Positions 52,656 through 61,636 of a stretch of 64,000 nucleotides of DNA are shown here, piece after piece. A model generated the notes under the pieces. It was not told the DNA's origin. It saw only the letters and a list, made by a program, of their open reading frames with translations, and did no database searches. Position numbers and translations under genes: made by a program. The DNA lies in NCBI GenBank assembly GCA_049841275.1, contig JASGDN010000062.1:1-64000 (forward strand), given 5' to 3'. Position 1 is the stretch's first letter; every line of letters starts with the position of its first letter. The DNA is from JASGDN01 sp049841275. GTDB lineage: Bacteria; Chloroflexota; Chloroflexia; Thermomicrobiales; UBA6265.

Positions 52656-53257
52656 ACGAGAACGCCCTCTCGTTGCTGATCTTCGCGGTGGCGATGACTG
52701 TCAGCCCGGGTTCCAACAATGTGCTGCTGGCGTCATCCGGCGTGCAGGTGGGCATGCGCCGGAGCGTCACGCTCGGACTGGGGATCGCTGCCGGCATCGT
52801 CGTGCTGCTCAGCGTCGCCGCGCTGGGCCTCGGCACGCTCGTCCACGAGCACCCGTCGCTGCGTACCGCGATGCAAGCGGCGGGTTCGGCCTACCTGGTC
52901 TGGCTCGGCTGGAAGATCGCCCATGCCGGTGCCCCGGACCTCTCGAACCGCCACGCAGGACGCGGCAACCGGCGTGGATTCACTGCCGGCTTCATCAACA
53001 CCATGCTCAACCCGAAGGGATGGACGATGGCCCTCAGCGCGGCTGCCGGGTACACCGCGCTCGCGCCGTCCGCCCCGCGGCTGGCGCTCTTGCTGTCCCT
53101 CGTCTTCATCGCCGTCTTCGTGCCGAACTGGGTGCTCTGGACGGGAGGCGGCCAGGCCATCGGCCGCAGCGTCCAGAACGACCGGCACTGGACCACCGTC
53201 AACCGCATCCTCGGCCTGCTCGTCGTTGTCTCGATCGTGCCCATGTGGCTGGAATGA
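52652..53257 (+). CDS. LysE/RhtB-family amino-acid exporter
   Basis: This 201-residue protein has about six membrane helices. The opening LIFAVAMTVSPGSNNVLLASSG contains the family PG-P/S-N motif, and FTAGFINTMLNPKGWTMAL is the conserved NPK segment. It exports amino acids or homoserine-lactone-like compounds in the family. Its ATG overlaps the aminotransferase stop by four bases, so translation is coupled. It probably removes an amino acid that the MocR protein senses. Confidence 0.88.
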   Translation: MNENALSLLIFAVAMTVSPGSNNVLLASSGVQVGMRRSVTLGLGIAAGIVVLLSVAALGLGTLVHEHPSLRTAMQAAGSAYLVWLGWKIAHAGAPDLSNRHAGRGNRRGFTAGFINTMLNPKGWTMALSAAAGYTALAPSAPRLALLLSLVFIAVFVPNWVLWTGGGQAIGRSVQNDRHWTTVNRILGLLVVVSIVPMWLE

Positions 53258-53334
53258 TCGCCACCGCGCCGGGCTCCTGCCCTGCCGTCCCCGTCCGTCG
53301 TGCCGCGCTCCCGCTCATTCCCGGAGTGACCGCC

Positions 53335-53436
53335 ATGATCGCGCTCGTCGTTTTCCTCGTCGCCTTCGTCCTGTTCGATCTTCTCGCGCTGCGCTTCGGC
53401 GCCGATTCCCGCGATGGCCGCCCGAACTGGCCATGA
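53335..53436 (+). CDS. Microprotein: 33-residue membrane peptide (copy B)
   Basis: The ATG at 53335 follows GGAGTGA at a good distance. The product has a hydrophobic helix (MIALVVFLVAFVLFDLLALR), then FGADSRDGRPNWP. It is a clear paralogue of the 38-residue peptide at 48284: DLLALRFGA and RPNW are shared, and copy B lacks a short central insert. It lies 77 bases after the LysE gene on the same strand. The function is unknown. Confidence 0.7.
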   Translation: MIALVVFLVAFVLFDLLALRFGADSRDGRPNWP

Positions 53437-53493
53437 CCGGTGCATACGGATTTCGTGATGACGTTCGGACCGTGGCGGGTCCAGATCGCGATC

Positions 53494-53543
53494 TTGACGG
53501 AACCTCACCCGCGCATCGACAATGACTTACGTGCATATACACG
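53494..53543 (+). promoter_or_regulatory. Promoter and candidate operator of the MarR-MFS operon
   Basis: TTGACG (53494-53499), an 18-base spacer and GACAAT (53518-53523) form a promoter. The inverted repeat CGTG-CATATA-CACG (53530-53543) lies at the expected start site, a good position for autorepression by the MarR protein encoded 18 bases on. Confidence 0.5.
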
Positions 53544-53561
53544 CACTCACGGAGCCAGCCG

Positions 53562-54116
53562 ATGCCCAGCCGCCAATCCGCCCCAGGCGCTCACGACATC
53601 GCGTCCCGGAGCGAACGCATTCCCGAACCCGCCACCTGCGAACCTGGTGAGGACGATGCCGATACCGCCTGGATGCGCTCGGCCTGCTTCTGTACCTCCA
53701 TTCGCCGCATCGACCGTGTGCTGACGCGATTCTATGATGACGCCCTGCGTCCCAGCGGGCTCAGTATCGGGCAATACTCGCTCCTCGCCACCCTCGGCCG
53801 CGCCCCGGCGGCGGTTTCGCTCAGCCATCTCGCCGAGGGCATCGACCTCGATCGCTCGACCCTCTCGCGCAATCTCGCTCCACTGGAACGCGAGGGGCTT
53901 GTCCGGATCGAGCCGGGAGCGGACCGCCGCTCCCGCTTCGTCGCGATCACCGATCGTGGCCGCGCCAAGCTGGAGGTTACGCGGCCGCTCTGGCGCGCTG
54001 CCCAGGACCGCGTCGATACCCTCACGGGGAATGGCCGGATCGAAACCGTCCTCGCCGAGCTCGCCACCCTGGTCGGCCCGGTCCGCGATACGCAGAAAGT
54101 GTCCGATCTCCCATGA
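53562..54116 (+). CDS. MarR-family transcriptional regulator
   Basis: This 184-residue protein has about 35 disordered residues, then a MarR fold: IRRIDRVLTRFYDDALRPSGLSIGQYSLLATLG, the recognition region LAEGIDLDRSTLSRNLAPLEREGLV and the wing RIEPGADRRSRFVAIT. GGAG precedes the ATG at eight bases. The following MFS gene overlaps its stop (ATGA). A MarR protein encoded with an efflux pump is a standard autoregulated drug-response arrangement; the ligand is unknown. Confidence 0.88.
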   Translation: MPSRQSAPGAHDIASRSERIPEPATCEPGEDDADTAWMRSACFCTSIRRIDRVLTRFYDDALRPSGLSIGQYSLLATLGRAPAAVSLSHLAEGIDLDRSTLSRNLAPLEREGLVRIEPGADRRSRFVAITDRGRAKLEVTRPLWRAAQDRVDTLTGNGRIETVLAELATLVGPVRDTQKVSDLP

Positions 54117-55438
54117 CCCCGGCCCCACCAACACCCGCCCGCCAGACCGACCAGCCGCGCCTCCATTACGCCTGGGTGATGGCCGGGGTGACATTCCTCG
54201 TGCTGCTTGGCGCATCCGGCTTCCGCTCCGCGCCAAGCATCCTCATCGTGCCGTTGCAGGATGCCTTCGGCTGGGACCGCGCCACGATCTCGCTGGCGGT
54301 CTCGATCAACCTCATCCTCTTCGGCTTCATGGGGCCGTTCGCCGCGGCAATGATGGACCGCTGGGGCATGCGTATCGTCGTCACCGTCGCGCTGCTCGCG
54401 ATCGCCGCCGGCAGCTTCCTGACGATCTTCATGACCGCGCCCTGGCAGTTCTACCTGCTCTGGGGCGTCGTGGTCGGGCTTGGCACCGGCTCCATGGCGA
54501 CCGTCCTCGCGGCCACCGTTGCCACACGATGGTTCGTCGCCCGCCGGGGGATGATCACCGGGATCCTCACCGCCGCCAGCGCCACCGGCCAGTTGGTCTT
54601 CCTGCCCGGACTCGCCTGGCTCGCGACGCATCATGGCTGGAAATCCGTCTCCGTCGCAGTTTCCCTGGCAACGCTGGCCGTCGTGCCACTGGTGCTGATC
54701 TTCGCGAGGAACCGGCCCACCGACCTCGGCCTCCTTCCCTACGGCGCGACGGGAACAGAACCGCCCGTCCCGTCCCGCCGGAACCCGATCGCCGCGGCAT
54801 TCGGCGCCCTGCGCATGGCCGTTCGCTCGCGCGACTTCTGGCTGCTAGCAAGCACATTCTTCATCTGCGGCGCGACGACGAACGGCCTGGTCGGCACCCA
54901 CCTGATCCCCGCCGCCCACGATCACGGCATGTCGGAGGTCACCGCAGCAAACCTGCTGGCCCTGATTGGCATCTTCGACATCATCGGTACCACGGCCTCC
55001 GGGTGGCTGACCGACCGCTTCGATCCCCGCCGCCTGCTCTTCCTCTACTACGGGCTGCGCGGTCTCTCGCTGATGGTGCTGCCGTGGGCGTTCGGAGCGC
55101 CTCGCTTCGGCCTGATCGCCTTCATCGTGTTCTACGGGCTCGACTGGGTAGCAACCGTGCCGCCGACCATCGCGCTGGCCGGGCGCTCCTTCGGGCTGGA
55201 GCAGGCCGCGCTCGTGTATGGATGGGTCTTCGCCGCGCATCAACTGGGCGCCGCGGCCGCTGCGTTCCTGGCGGGCGTGATCCGCACCAGCACGGGCGAC
55301 TATTTCCTGGCATTCACCGGCGCTGGCTGGCTGGGCCTGCTGGCGGCCTTCCTCGTCCTCGGCATCGGCCGCAGATCACGCCAACGACGGCCCGCCGGCA
55401 AGCTGTCCCCGGCGACAAGCTCCGGCACGGCGGATTGA
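54113..55438 (+). CDS. MFS transporter co-transcribed with MarR regulator
   Basis: This 441-residue protein has 12 predicted helices, starting LHYAWVMAGVTFLVLLGASG. The N-half contains GPFAAAMMDRWGMRIV (MFS motif A-like D-R-x-G), the central loop about 200-220 is polar, and the C-half contains ASGWLTDRFDPRRLL. It belongs near the oxalate/formate-monocarboxylate branch of MFS by appearance, with low certainty. The start overlaps the MarR stop by four bases. An efflux or small-acid transport role under MarR control is likely. Confidence 0.86.
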   Translation: MTPAPPTPARQTDQPRLHYAWVMAGVTFLVLLGASGFRSAPSILIVPLQDAFGWDRATISLAVSINLILFGFMGPFAAAMMDRWGMRIVVTVALLAIAAGSFLTIFMTAPWQFYLLWGVVVGLGTGSMATVLAATVATRWFVARRGMITGILTAASATGQLVFLPGLAWLATHHGWKSVSVAVSLATLAVVPLVLIFARNRPTDLGLLPYGATGTEPPVPSRRNPIAAAFGALRMAVRSRDFWLLASTFFICGATTNGLVGTHLIPAAHDHGMSEVTAANLLALIGIFDIIGTTASGWLTDRFDPRRLLFLYYGLRGLSLMVLPWAFGAPRFGLIAFIVFYGLDWVATVPPTIALAGRSFGLEQAALVYGWVFAAHQLGAAAAAFLAGVIRTSTGDYFLAFTGAGWLGLLAAFLVLGIGRRSRQRRPAGKLSPATSSGTAD

Positions 55439-55497
55439 CGCCGACCCAACCGTTGGCTACAGTCGGACTGACAGACCACGTTCCATCATCGAAAGAC

Positions 55498-56289
55498 ATG
55501 GCCATGACCGACAATCGCGGTTCAGGATTGGTCGACCGGGGAATCCGCATTGCCGATGGTATCGTCCGCAGACCGCGCGGGTACTGGAGCGACACGGTTC
55601 ACAATCTCCTGCAGTGGCTCGATGGTACCGATTTCGGCCTCTCTCCCATGCCGACCGGGCTCGATGGCGAATTCGAGTATCTGCGATTCCTGGAAGGAAG
55701 CGACCAAGGCTGGCCACTCTTGCCATGTATCCAGCAGCTCGAAGGCGCACGCGCGTGCGGCGCATTCGCGCGTCGCCTGGAATCAACCCTCGCGGCCTAC
55801 GAACCCGCCGATGGCGCGCACTGGCACCTGCCGGATCGTACGCACCCCAGTGGCTCGATCGCGCATGGCGACCTCGGCCCGTGGAACCTGCTGTGGGATA
55901 ACGAACGAGGCGATATCTGTGGCCTCATCGACTGGGATCTCGCCGGCCCCGCCCCGGCTGGCTACGATACAGGCCTTCTCGCCTGGCAGATGGTCCCGGT
56001 GATGACCGATGACCGTGCATTGGCACGAGGCTTCGCGCTGCCGGTCAACAGGTCCGATCGACTCGCGGCCTACTGCGATGGATATGGCGCAAGCTGTGAC
56101 GAGATGTTGGATCTTGTCATCGCAACCCAGGACGAACTCCGCAGCCGTATCCTCTCCGCTGCAGAAGATGAGCCGCCCGTTTACGCGATGTTGAAGAAGC
56201 TGGGTTTGGCCGAACAAGTCCGCGATGATATGCGATTTGCACGGGCATGGCGCGAAAACGGTAGACTCGACGTCAATCGCGAACAATAG
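55498..56289 (+). CDS. Phosphotransferase of the APH / choline kinase-like fold
   Basis: This 263-residue protein carries the catalytic loop HGDLGPWNLLWD (Asp base and Asn metal ligand) and the DFG-like IDWDLAGPAPAGYD of aminoglycoside phosphotransferase-like kinases. The N-lobe is short compared with typical 270-300 residue members, and no clear ATP Lys can be named. ATG 55498 or 55504 may be the start; neither has a strong site. It phosphorylates an unknown small alcohol or sugar; antibiotic resistance cannot be concluded. Confidence 0.75.
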   Translation: MAMTDNRGSGLVDRGIRIADGIVRRPRGYWSDTVHNLLQWLDGTDFGLSPMPTGLDGEFEYLRFLEGSDQGWPLLPCIQQLEGARACGAFARRLESTLAAYEPADGAHWHLPDRTHPSGSIAHGDLGPWNLLWDNERGDICGLIDWDLAGPAPAGYDTGLLAWQMVPVMTDDRALARGFALPVNRSDRLAAYCDGYGASCDEMLDLVIATQDELRSRILSAAEDEPPVYAMLKKLGLAEQVRDDMRFARAWRENGRLDVNREQ

Positions 56290-56511
56290 ACGGCCACCTG
56301 CGGACCGGGTGGCAACGCACGAACGTACTCTGGGCGTCTGGTGGTCCGTCGGAAGCGCTCTCGCTTCGCTGCGCGCGGCGGTCCCCAAAAGGCGGTTGCA
56401 TCGCAACCGAGCGGGAGTGGCCCATCGCTTCGCTCAGGATCACAGGGTAGGGCCCTGATGGTCCGAAGCAGCGTCATACCAGGATATGCAGACCTCAGCC
56501 ACCGCCTGGTC

Positions 56512-57963
56512 TCAGTTCGCAGCCAGCGGATTCCGGGGCTGCACCTCCGGTGGGATCGGCGATGTGAACGGACGTCCCCTCGTGGACGACGCGAACTCCG
56601 TCTTCGCCGCCGCCAGCAACGCAGGATCCGCGATCGCGTCGGCCGCACCGATCGCCATCGCGCGGGCGGCGTGCATCATCCCCTTGTGCCCGATCGACAT
56701 GCCCGAGGTGGCCGTGATCGCCCAGCTATGACCCGGAACCCCGATCGCGAAGCAGCTCGTCAGGATCTGCGCGGTCGGCGCAATCCACGAGACATCGGAA
56801 ACATCCGTCGAACCCGGCATCACCGTGCCCTCGCCCTCCAGGGGGAAGACCTTGCCCGTGATCCCCTCGTCCAGCATCGAGGCGGGGATGTTGTCGGCCG
56901 CGGCCAGACGCTCCCGCAGGCCGCGGGGGAAGGCCGACACGATCTTCTGCCCGAACGCGATCTCCTCATCGGTGAACGGAATCTCGCCCAATTCCTCCAG
57001 CACGCCCTGGAGATGGCGAGTCATCGTCATGTTCGGCAGGAAGTTGTAGCTCCCGGCCAGGAAGCGAATCTCGACCTCGGTCTCGGTCATCAGCGCGGCG
57101 CCACGCGCGATGTTGTTCACCCGTTCGATCAGCTCGTCGACCTGGGACCGCTCCGGTGAGCGGACGTAGTACCAGGACTCGGCATCGTCCGGCACCACGT
57201 TCGGCGCACCGCCGCCGTTGGTGATCACATAGTGAATGCGCGCGGCATCCGGCATGTGCTCGCGGAGATAGTTCACACCCACGTTCATCAGCTCGACCGC
57301 ATCCAGGGCCGAACGCCCGGTCTCCGGATTCGCCGCCGCGTGCGCGGTCCGCCCCCGGAAGCGGTAGCGCAGCTTGCTGGAAGCCAGCGAGCTGCTGGCC
57401 CACGCCGTATTCGTCGCCATCGGGTGCCACGTCAACGCCAGATCGAGGTCGTCGAACGCCCCGGCACGCGCCATGAAGCTCTTGCCCTCGCCGGTCTCCT
57501 CGGCCGGACAGCCATAGTAGCGAACGGTCCCCGGCGTATTCGTCGCAATCAGCCATGCCTTCAACACGCTCGCCGCCGCCAGCGAGGCCGTGCCCAGCAG
57601 GTTGTGACCGCAGCCGTGTCCCGGCCCGTCCGCCACGATCGGCTGCTGCGTGTCGACACGCTCCTGCGAGAGACCGGGCAGGGCGTCGTACTCGCCGAGA
57701 AAACCAATGACCGGCCCCCCGGCCCCATGCGTGTATTCGGCCATGAACGCCGTCGGCAGGCCACCGATGCCAGTCGCGATCAAGAATCCATCCGCCTCCA
57801 AGTCGTCCGCCTGCAGGTGTGCGGCGAACGTCTCCGTCAGGGCGACTTCGGGATGGTCCCAGATCTGGTTGGCAATCGCGATGAAACGTCCCTCGCGTTC
57901 ATCCAGCCAGTCGCCGATCTGTTCGTGGGTCGCGTTCGAGTCGGAAGCCGGTGTGGTTGTCAT
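56512..57963 (-). CDS. M20-family amidohydrolase (AbgB-like), copy 2
   Basis: This 483-residue enzyme is highly similar throughout to the proteins encoded at 29299 and 58697. Shared blocks are FLGEYDALPGLSQER, GPGHGCGHNLLGTASLAAAS, YYGCPAEETGEGK, NPETGRSALDAVELMNVGVNY and GHSWAITATSGMSIGHKGM. The metal-binding His/Glu/Asp set of the family is present. AAGGAG lies just before the ATG at 57963. It hydrolyses an amide bond in an unknown N-acyl or peptide-like substrate. The DinB gene is divergent from it. Confidence 0.86.
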   Translation of the reverse strand: MTTTPASDSNATHEQIGDWLDEREGRFIAIANQIWDHPEVALTETFAAHLQADDLEADGFLIATGIGGLPTAFMAEYTHGAGGPVIGFLGEYDALPGLSQERVDTQQPIVADGPGHGCGHNLLGTASLAAASVLKAWLIATNTPGTVRYYGCPAEETGEGKSFMARAGAFDDLDLALTWHPMATNTAWASSSLASSKLRYRFRGRTAHAAANPETGRSALDAVELMNVGVNYLREHMPDAARIHYVITNGGGAPNVVPDDAESWYYVRSPERSQVDELIERVNNIARGAALMTETEVEIRFLAGSYNFLPNMTMTRHLQGVLEELGEIPFTDEEIAFGQKIVSAFPRGLRERLAAADNIPASMLDEGITGKVFPLEGEGTVMPGSTDVSDVSWIAPTAQILTSCFAIGVPGHSWAITATSGMSIGHKGMMHAARAMAIGAADAIADPALLAAAKTEFASSTRGRPFTSPIPPEVQPRNPLAAN

Positions 57964-58104
57964 GGCAAGCTCCTTCGATGATTGCGGCGTATGGTGCGGC
58001 ACGGACAGCCGTTCCGCAAGATCCGAGAAGCATCCGTATGAGTGCCCTCACTAGGACGAGTTTCACGGACCTGATGCACAGCGTACGAGCGAAAGGACAC
58101 AATC

Positions 58105-58623
58105 ATGGGCGAAGGAACCGGGAACGCGTCGGAAGTCGAACTCCTGCGAACCGTCGTACAGGAATCGCTGGGGCGCAACCAGCACGTCCTGGGACGGCAA
58201 GTGGCAGGGCTCACGCATGCGGACAGCCTGTTGCAGCCACAGCCACGCGGCAACTGCCTGAACTGGGTAGTCGGGCACATGGCCGCATCGCGGGAGGGGA
58301 TGCTCGGCGTCCTCGACGAGGACGCCGTCTTCGGAATGAACGCACTCGTCCACTATGTCCGGGGGTCCGAGCCGATTCTTGCAGACGGGGACGGCGTGCT
58401 GCCGCTGGCCGACCTGCTCTCCGGATTCAATGCCCAACAGGAGCGTCTCGCCCGCGCGATTGCCGCCGCTTCACCGGAAACCCTCGCACACCCGTCGCCG
58501 GGCATGGAGGGAATGTCGGTGATCGAGGAGCTCCAGTTCCTCGCCTGGCACGAGACCTATCACCTCGGGCAGACGGACTTCCTGCGCCAGCTTAGCGGAG
58601 TCGACGACTGCGTGATCGCATAG
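58105..58623 (+). CDS. DinB-family protein
   Basis: This 172-residue four-helix bundle of the DinB/YfiT type has metal-binding His candidates in WVVGHMAASRE and in the pair of FLAWHETYHLGQTDFLR. The family includes damage-inducible proteins and thiol-S-transferases using bacillithiol or mycothiol; the activity here is unknown. AAAGGA lies just upstream of the ATG. It sits between two paralogous amidohydrolase genes and is followed by a bidirectional terminator. Confidence 0.86.
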   Translation: MGEGTGNASEVELLRTVVQESLGRNQHVLGRQVAGLTHADSLLQPQPRGNCLNWVVGHMAASREGMLGVLDEDAVFGMNALVHYVRGSEPILADGDGVLPLADLLSGFNAQQERLARAIAAASPETLAHPSPGMEGMSVIEELQFLAWHETYHLGQTDFLRQLSGVDDCVIA

Positions 58624-58637
58624 CACGGCAACAGGAC

Positions 58638-58676
58638 GGGGAAGGGCGATGACCTGCGCAGTCATCGCCCTTCCCC
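58638..58676. terminator. Bidirectional terminator between dinB-like and amidohydrolase genes
   Basis: GGGGAAGGGCGATGAC (58638-58653) and GTCATCGCCCTTCCCC (58661-58676) form a perfect 16 bp stem with a 7-base loop between convergent stops. Confidence 0.75.
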
Positions 58677-58696
58677 GTTCAAGCTTCTCGTCCAGC

Positions 58697-60145
58697 CTAC
58701 ATCTCGCGGGACGGGCCTGGCGGCGGAATGTGCGCCGGCACCGGAGAGACGTATGGACGACCCGCCGTCTCCCGCTCGAACTCGTCACGCGCGGCCTTCA
58801 CCAAGGCCGGATCGCGGTAGAAGTCGGTCGCGGCGGTCGCCATCGCCTTCGCCGCGTGGAGCATCCCCTTGTGGCCGATCGACATGGCTCCGGTCGCCGT
58901 CACCGCCCAGCTATGACCGGGAATGCCGAGCGCCCAGGTAGCGGTGTTGATCTGGGCAGTCGGCGTATTCCAGGAGACATCGGAAACATCCGTCGAGCCC
59001 GATCCCACCTCGCCGACCCCATTCGGCGGCCAGGCATCGCCGCTCAGTCCTGCATCGATCAACTCGGCGGGCAATCCCCGCTTCGCGAGCGCCGCCGCCC
59101 GCTGGGCTTCGGGGAAGGCCGAGACGATCTTCTTCGCGAAGGCGTATTCCTCCGGGGTGAAGTCGATCGGTCCCAATGCCTCCAGGGCCGCGTGCAACCG
59201 GTCACCGATGATGGTATTCGGCAGCATGTTGTACGTGCCGGAGAGGAACTTCACCTCCAGGGTCGTTTCCGTCATCAGAGCCGCGCCCTCGGCAACCTTC
59301 TGGACACGCTCCGTGATCTCGTCCAGTTGATACCGCCAGGGCGCACGCAAGAAGTACCAGACCTCGGCATCATCCGGCACCACATTCGGGGCGCCGCCGC
59401 CATTCGTGATCACGTAATGCATGCGGGCCTTGTCGATGACGTGTTCGCGCAGGTAGTTGACGCCAACATTCATCAACTCAACGGCATCGAGGGCGCTGCG
59501 ACCCGTCTCCGGATTCCCGGCCGCGTGGGCGGTCCGTCCCCGGAAGCGATAGCGGATGCTGTTCACGGCCAGGTTGCTGCTGGCGGACACGGCATTCATC
59601 GACCCTGGATGCCAGGTGATCGCCAGATCGAGATCCGCGAACGCGCCAGCCCGGGCCATGAAGACCTTGCCATCGCCCGCCTCTTCGTCCGGGCAGCCGT
59701 AATACCGCACCGTACCGGGCAGCCCGGTGTGCTGGAGCCACGCCTTGATGACGCTCGCCGCCGCCAGCGAGGCCGTGCCCAGCAGGTTGTGACCGCAGCC
59801 GTGGCCATCGCCGCCGGCGACGATCGGTTGCTGGGTGTCACTTCGCTCCTGCGAGAGACCGGGCAGGGCATCGTACTCGCCAAGGAAGCCGATGACGGGT
59901 CCTCCCTCACCCTGCGACCACTCGGCCATGAATGCCGTCGGCATGCCTCCGACGTCCCGCGTGATGGTGAACCCCTCGGCCGCAAGGTCGTCGGCCTGGA
60001 TGCGACACGCGGTGTACTCGGCCATGCCGATTTCCGGATGCTCCCAGATCTGATCCGAGATCGCGATGAACCGTCCCTGCCGCTCGTCGAGCCAGTCCGA
60101 GACCTCCCCAGGGACGCCAGCCAGCCGATTGGTGCGAGATTCCAT
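58697..60145 (-). CDS. M20-family amidohydrolase (AbgB-like), copy 3
   Basis: This 482-residue paralogue of copies 1 and 2 has the same landmarks: GHGCGHNLLGTASLAAAS, YYGCPDEEAGDGK (Asp replacing Ala in the CPAEE motif), TGRSALDAVELMNVGVNYL and GHSWAVTATGAMSIGHKGM. The ATG at 60145 follows GGAGGG closely. Three near-identical enzymes in 31 kb imply gene duplication and probably slightly different substrates. Confidence 0.86.
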   Translation of the reverse strand: MESRTNRLAGVPGEVSDWLDERQGRFIAISDQIWEHPEIGMAEYTACRIQADDLAAEGFTITRDVGGMPTAFMAEWSQGEGGPVIGFLGEYDALPGLSQERSDTQQPIVAGGDGHGCGHNLLGTASLAAASVIKAWLQHTGLPGTVRYYGCPDEEAGDGKVFMARAGAFADLDLAITWHPGSMNAVSASSNLAVNSIRYRFRGRTAHAAGNPETGRSALDAVELMNVGVNYLREHVIDKARMHYVITNGGGAPNVVPDDAEVWYFLRAPWRYQLDEITERVQKVAEGAALMTETTLEVKFLSGTYNMLPNTIIGDRLHAALEALGPIDFTPEEYAFAKKIVSAFPEAQRAAALAKRGLPAELIDAGLSGDAWPPNGVGEVGSGSTDVSDVSWNTPTAQINTATWALGIPGHSWAVTATGAMSIGHKGMLHAAKAMATAATDFYRDPALVKAARDEFERETAGRPYVSPVPAHIPPPGPSREM

Positions 60146-60337
60146 GTTCCCTCCAGATGAAGCGTCGAACCGCGAACGATGCAATCATCGTCGCGCAGCC
60201 GGGACACGCTGACAAGATCCGGATCACGCCGCATCCGCCAGGGCATCGACACCGCGCGGCGCGGTCCTTGCGTACAGGGACGCCATGCCGCCGGGCACAC
60301 CAGCGGCTTCCAGCCTGTATCCAGAGAGGACGCGCGA

Positions 60338-60583
60338 ATGAACGACCAGGAATCCCGGTTCGATCGCGAAGACCCGGACACGGACATCCCATACATCAGC
60401 GAGGACGGTGTAGGGGATGTCGTCGCCGATGTGCCGGATGGTCCGGAATCCGATCCTTCCACCGCCTCCCTCGCGTTGGAGGACGAGCGGGACCGGAATG
60501 ATCCAGACAATGACGACGATCTTGAAGACGCCGGCAGTTCCCCCGAATTCCAGCACCTTCGCAAGCGCCCGCACGGCGCCTAG
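60338..60583 (+). CDS. Small acidic protein
   Basis: This 81-residue protein is extremely rich in Asp and Glu (for example DPDNDDDLEDAG), predicted to be disordered, with a basic end (HLRKRPHGA). GAGAGGA lies eight bases before the ATG. I do not recognise it. It may be a histone-mimic or chaperone-like acidic peptide, or a chance frame; codon pattern and ribosome binding site favour a real gene. Confidence 0.55.
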   Translation: MNDQESRFDREDPDTDIPYISEDGVGDVVADVPDGPESDPSTASLALEDERDRNDPDNDDDLEDAGSSPEFQHLRKRPHGA

Positions 60584-60598
60584 CGGCGTCCCCTTCAA

Positions 60599-61303
60599 TC
60601 AGAAGAGACCCGGCTGATCGACATCCTCCAGTGGCTCGATCAGGTCTGGCGTATCGTTCGCCGGGCTGTTGACCGCCTTGCTGACCGGATGCATGTCGAT
60701 CGCATCCTCTGGAGCGGGCTGCAGCAGATAGTCCAACGCGTCAACGTCGGTCTCCGAGCGGCTGAGCCAGTGCTCCACATCGTCGGGCGGCACGATCACC
60801 GGCATGCGGTCGTGCAGGTCGGCCATCGTGTCGTTCGCACGCGTCGTGACGATCGTGTACGACAGCAGCGGCGACCCGTCGTCCTTCGTGGCCTGATCGT
60901 AGAGACCGGCGAAGAACATCATGGGTTCGTCCCGCAGATGGATGTAATAGGGCTGTTTGCCGTCGGTATCCTTCTTCCATTCATAGAATCCGTTCGCCGG
61001 GACGATGCACCGGTTGCGTCGCACGAGCGAGCGGAACATCGGCTTCTGGGCAAGCGTTTCGGACCGCGCATTGATGGGGGCAACCTTCGGCTTCTCGCTC
61101 GGTTTCGTCCAACGCGGCACCAGTCCCCAGCTCATCCCGGTCACGTCGATGCGCTCCTCGTCCTCGGATTCGACCAGCACGGGGAGGACCTGCGATGGTG
61201 CGGCGTTCCACGTCGGATGGGGTGGCAGATCCAGATGGATGGGGAGATTGGACAGGATCTGCCCGAGAAGATGCAGGTCGTAGATGGAGTAGCGTCCACA
61301 CAT
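60599..61303 (-). CDS. SRAP domain protein (YedK/HMCES type)
   Basis: This 234-residue protein crosslinks to abasic sites in single-stranded DNA to shield them. After Met removal the catalytic Cys2 (MCGRYS) becomes N-terminal. The conserved NARSE motif (INARSETLAQKPMF), RCIVPANGFYEWKK with its Glu, and HDRMPVIVPP are all present. The C-terminal 30 residues are an acidic extension. The Cys2 requirement fixes the start at 61303. The gene is convergent with the small acidic protein gene. Confidence 0.93.
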   Translation of the reverse strand: MCGRYSIYDLHLLGQILSNLPIHLDLPPHPTWNAAPSQVLPVLVESEDEERIDVTGMSWGLVPRWTKPSEKPKVAPINARSETLAQKPMFRSLVRRNRCIVPANGFYEWKKDTDGKQPYYIHLRDEPMMFFAGLYDQATKDDGSPLLSYTIVTTRANDTMADLHDRMPVIVPPDDVEHWLSRSETDVDALDYLLQPAPEDAIDMHPVSKAVNSPANDTPDLIEPLEDVDQPGLF

Positions 61304-61636
61304 GGCGTGACCTCCTGCTCAGAGACGACGATCGGCACTTCGATCTGAAGGACGTGTCGAGAACCGCTTCCCCTTCGCGCGCCGGATACATGCCAGCACA
61401 TTCTCAGGTACGATCGTATCGCTTTCCGCTCGTTGTATACGCACCATTCCGCAATCCGAAACGGGCAAACGCACGTATATCCATGCAGAGGGAGTACTAT
61501 ACGAACGGAAGCAACGGGCCGGACGCGGGTCGTGCGTCGTATCGGAACGCACGAACGCATCGGGCATTGCACCGGGACGCAGTGGCCGGTCCGGTTCGCC
61601 GCCAGCGTCATTCCCCCTTGTCAGGAGTTCCACCCC
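61304..61636. other. Intergenic region between SRAP and msrAB genes
   Basis: These 333 bases should hold both divergent promoters. TTGTATACG (61433-61441) and GTACTATACG (61494-61503) recur in similar form upstream of the KimA-like gene (4239 and 4261). No gene is supported. Confidence 0.4.

Noticed and set aside
55498..56289. Aminoglycoside resistance gene
   Set aside because: Only the general kinase motifs HGDLGPWN and IDWDLAG are seen. These are shared by many small-molecule kinases, so the antibiotic-specific claim is unsupported.
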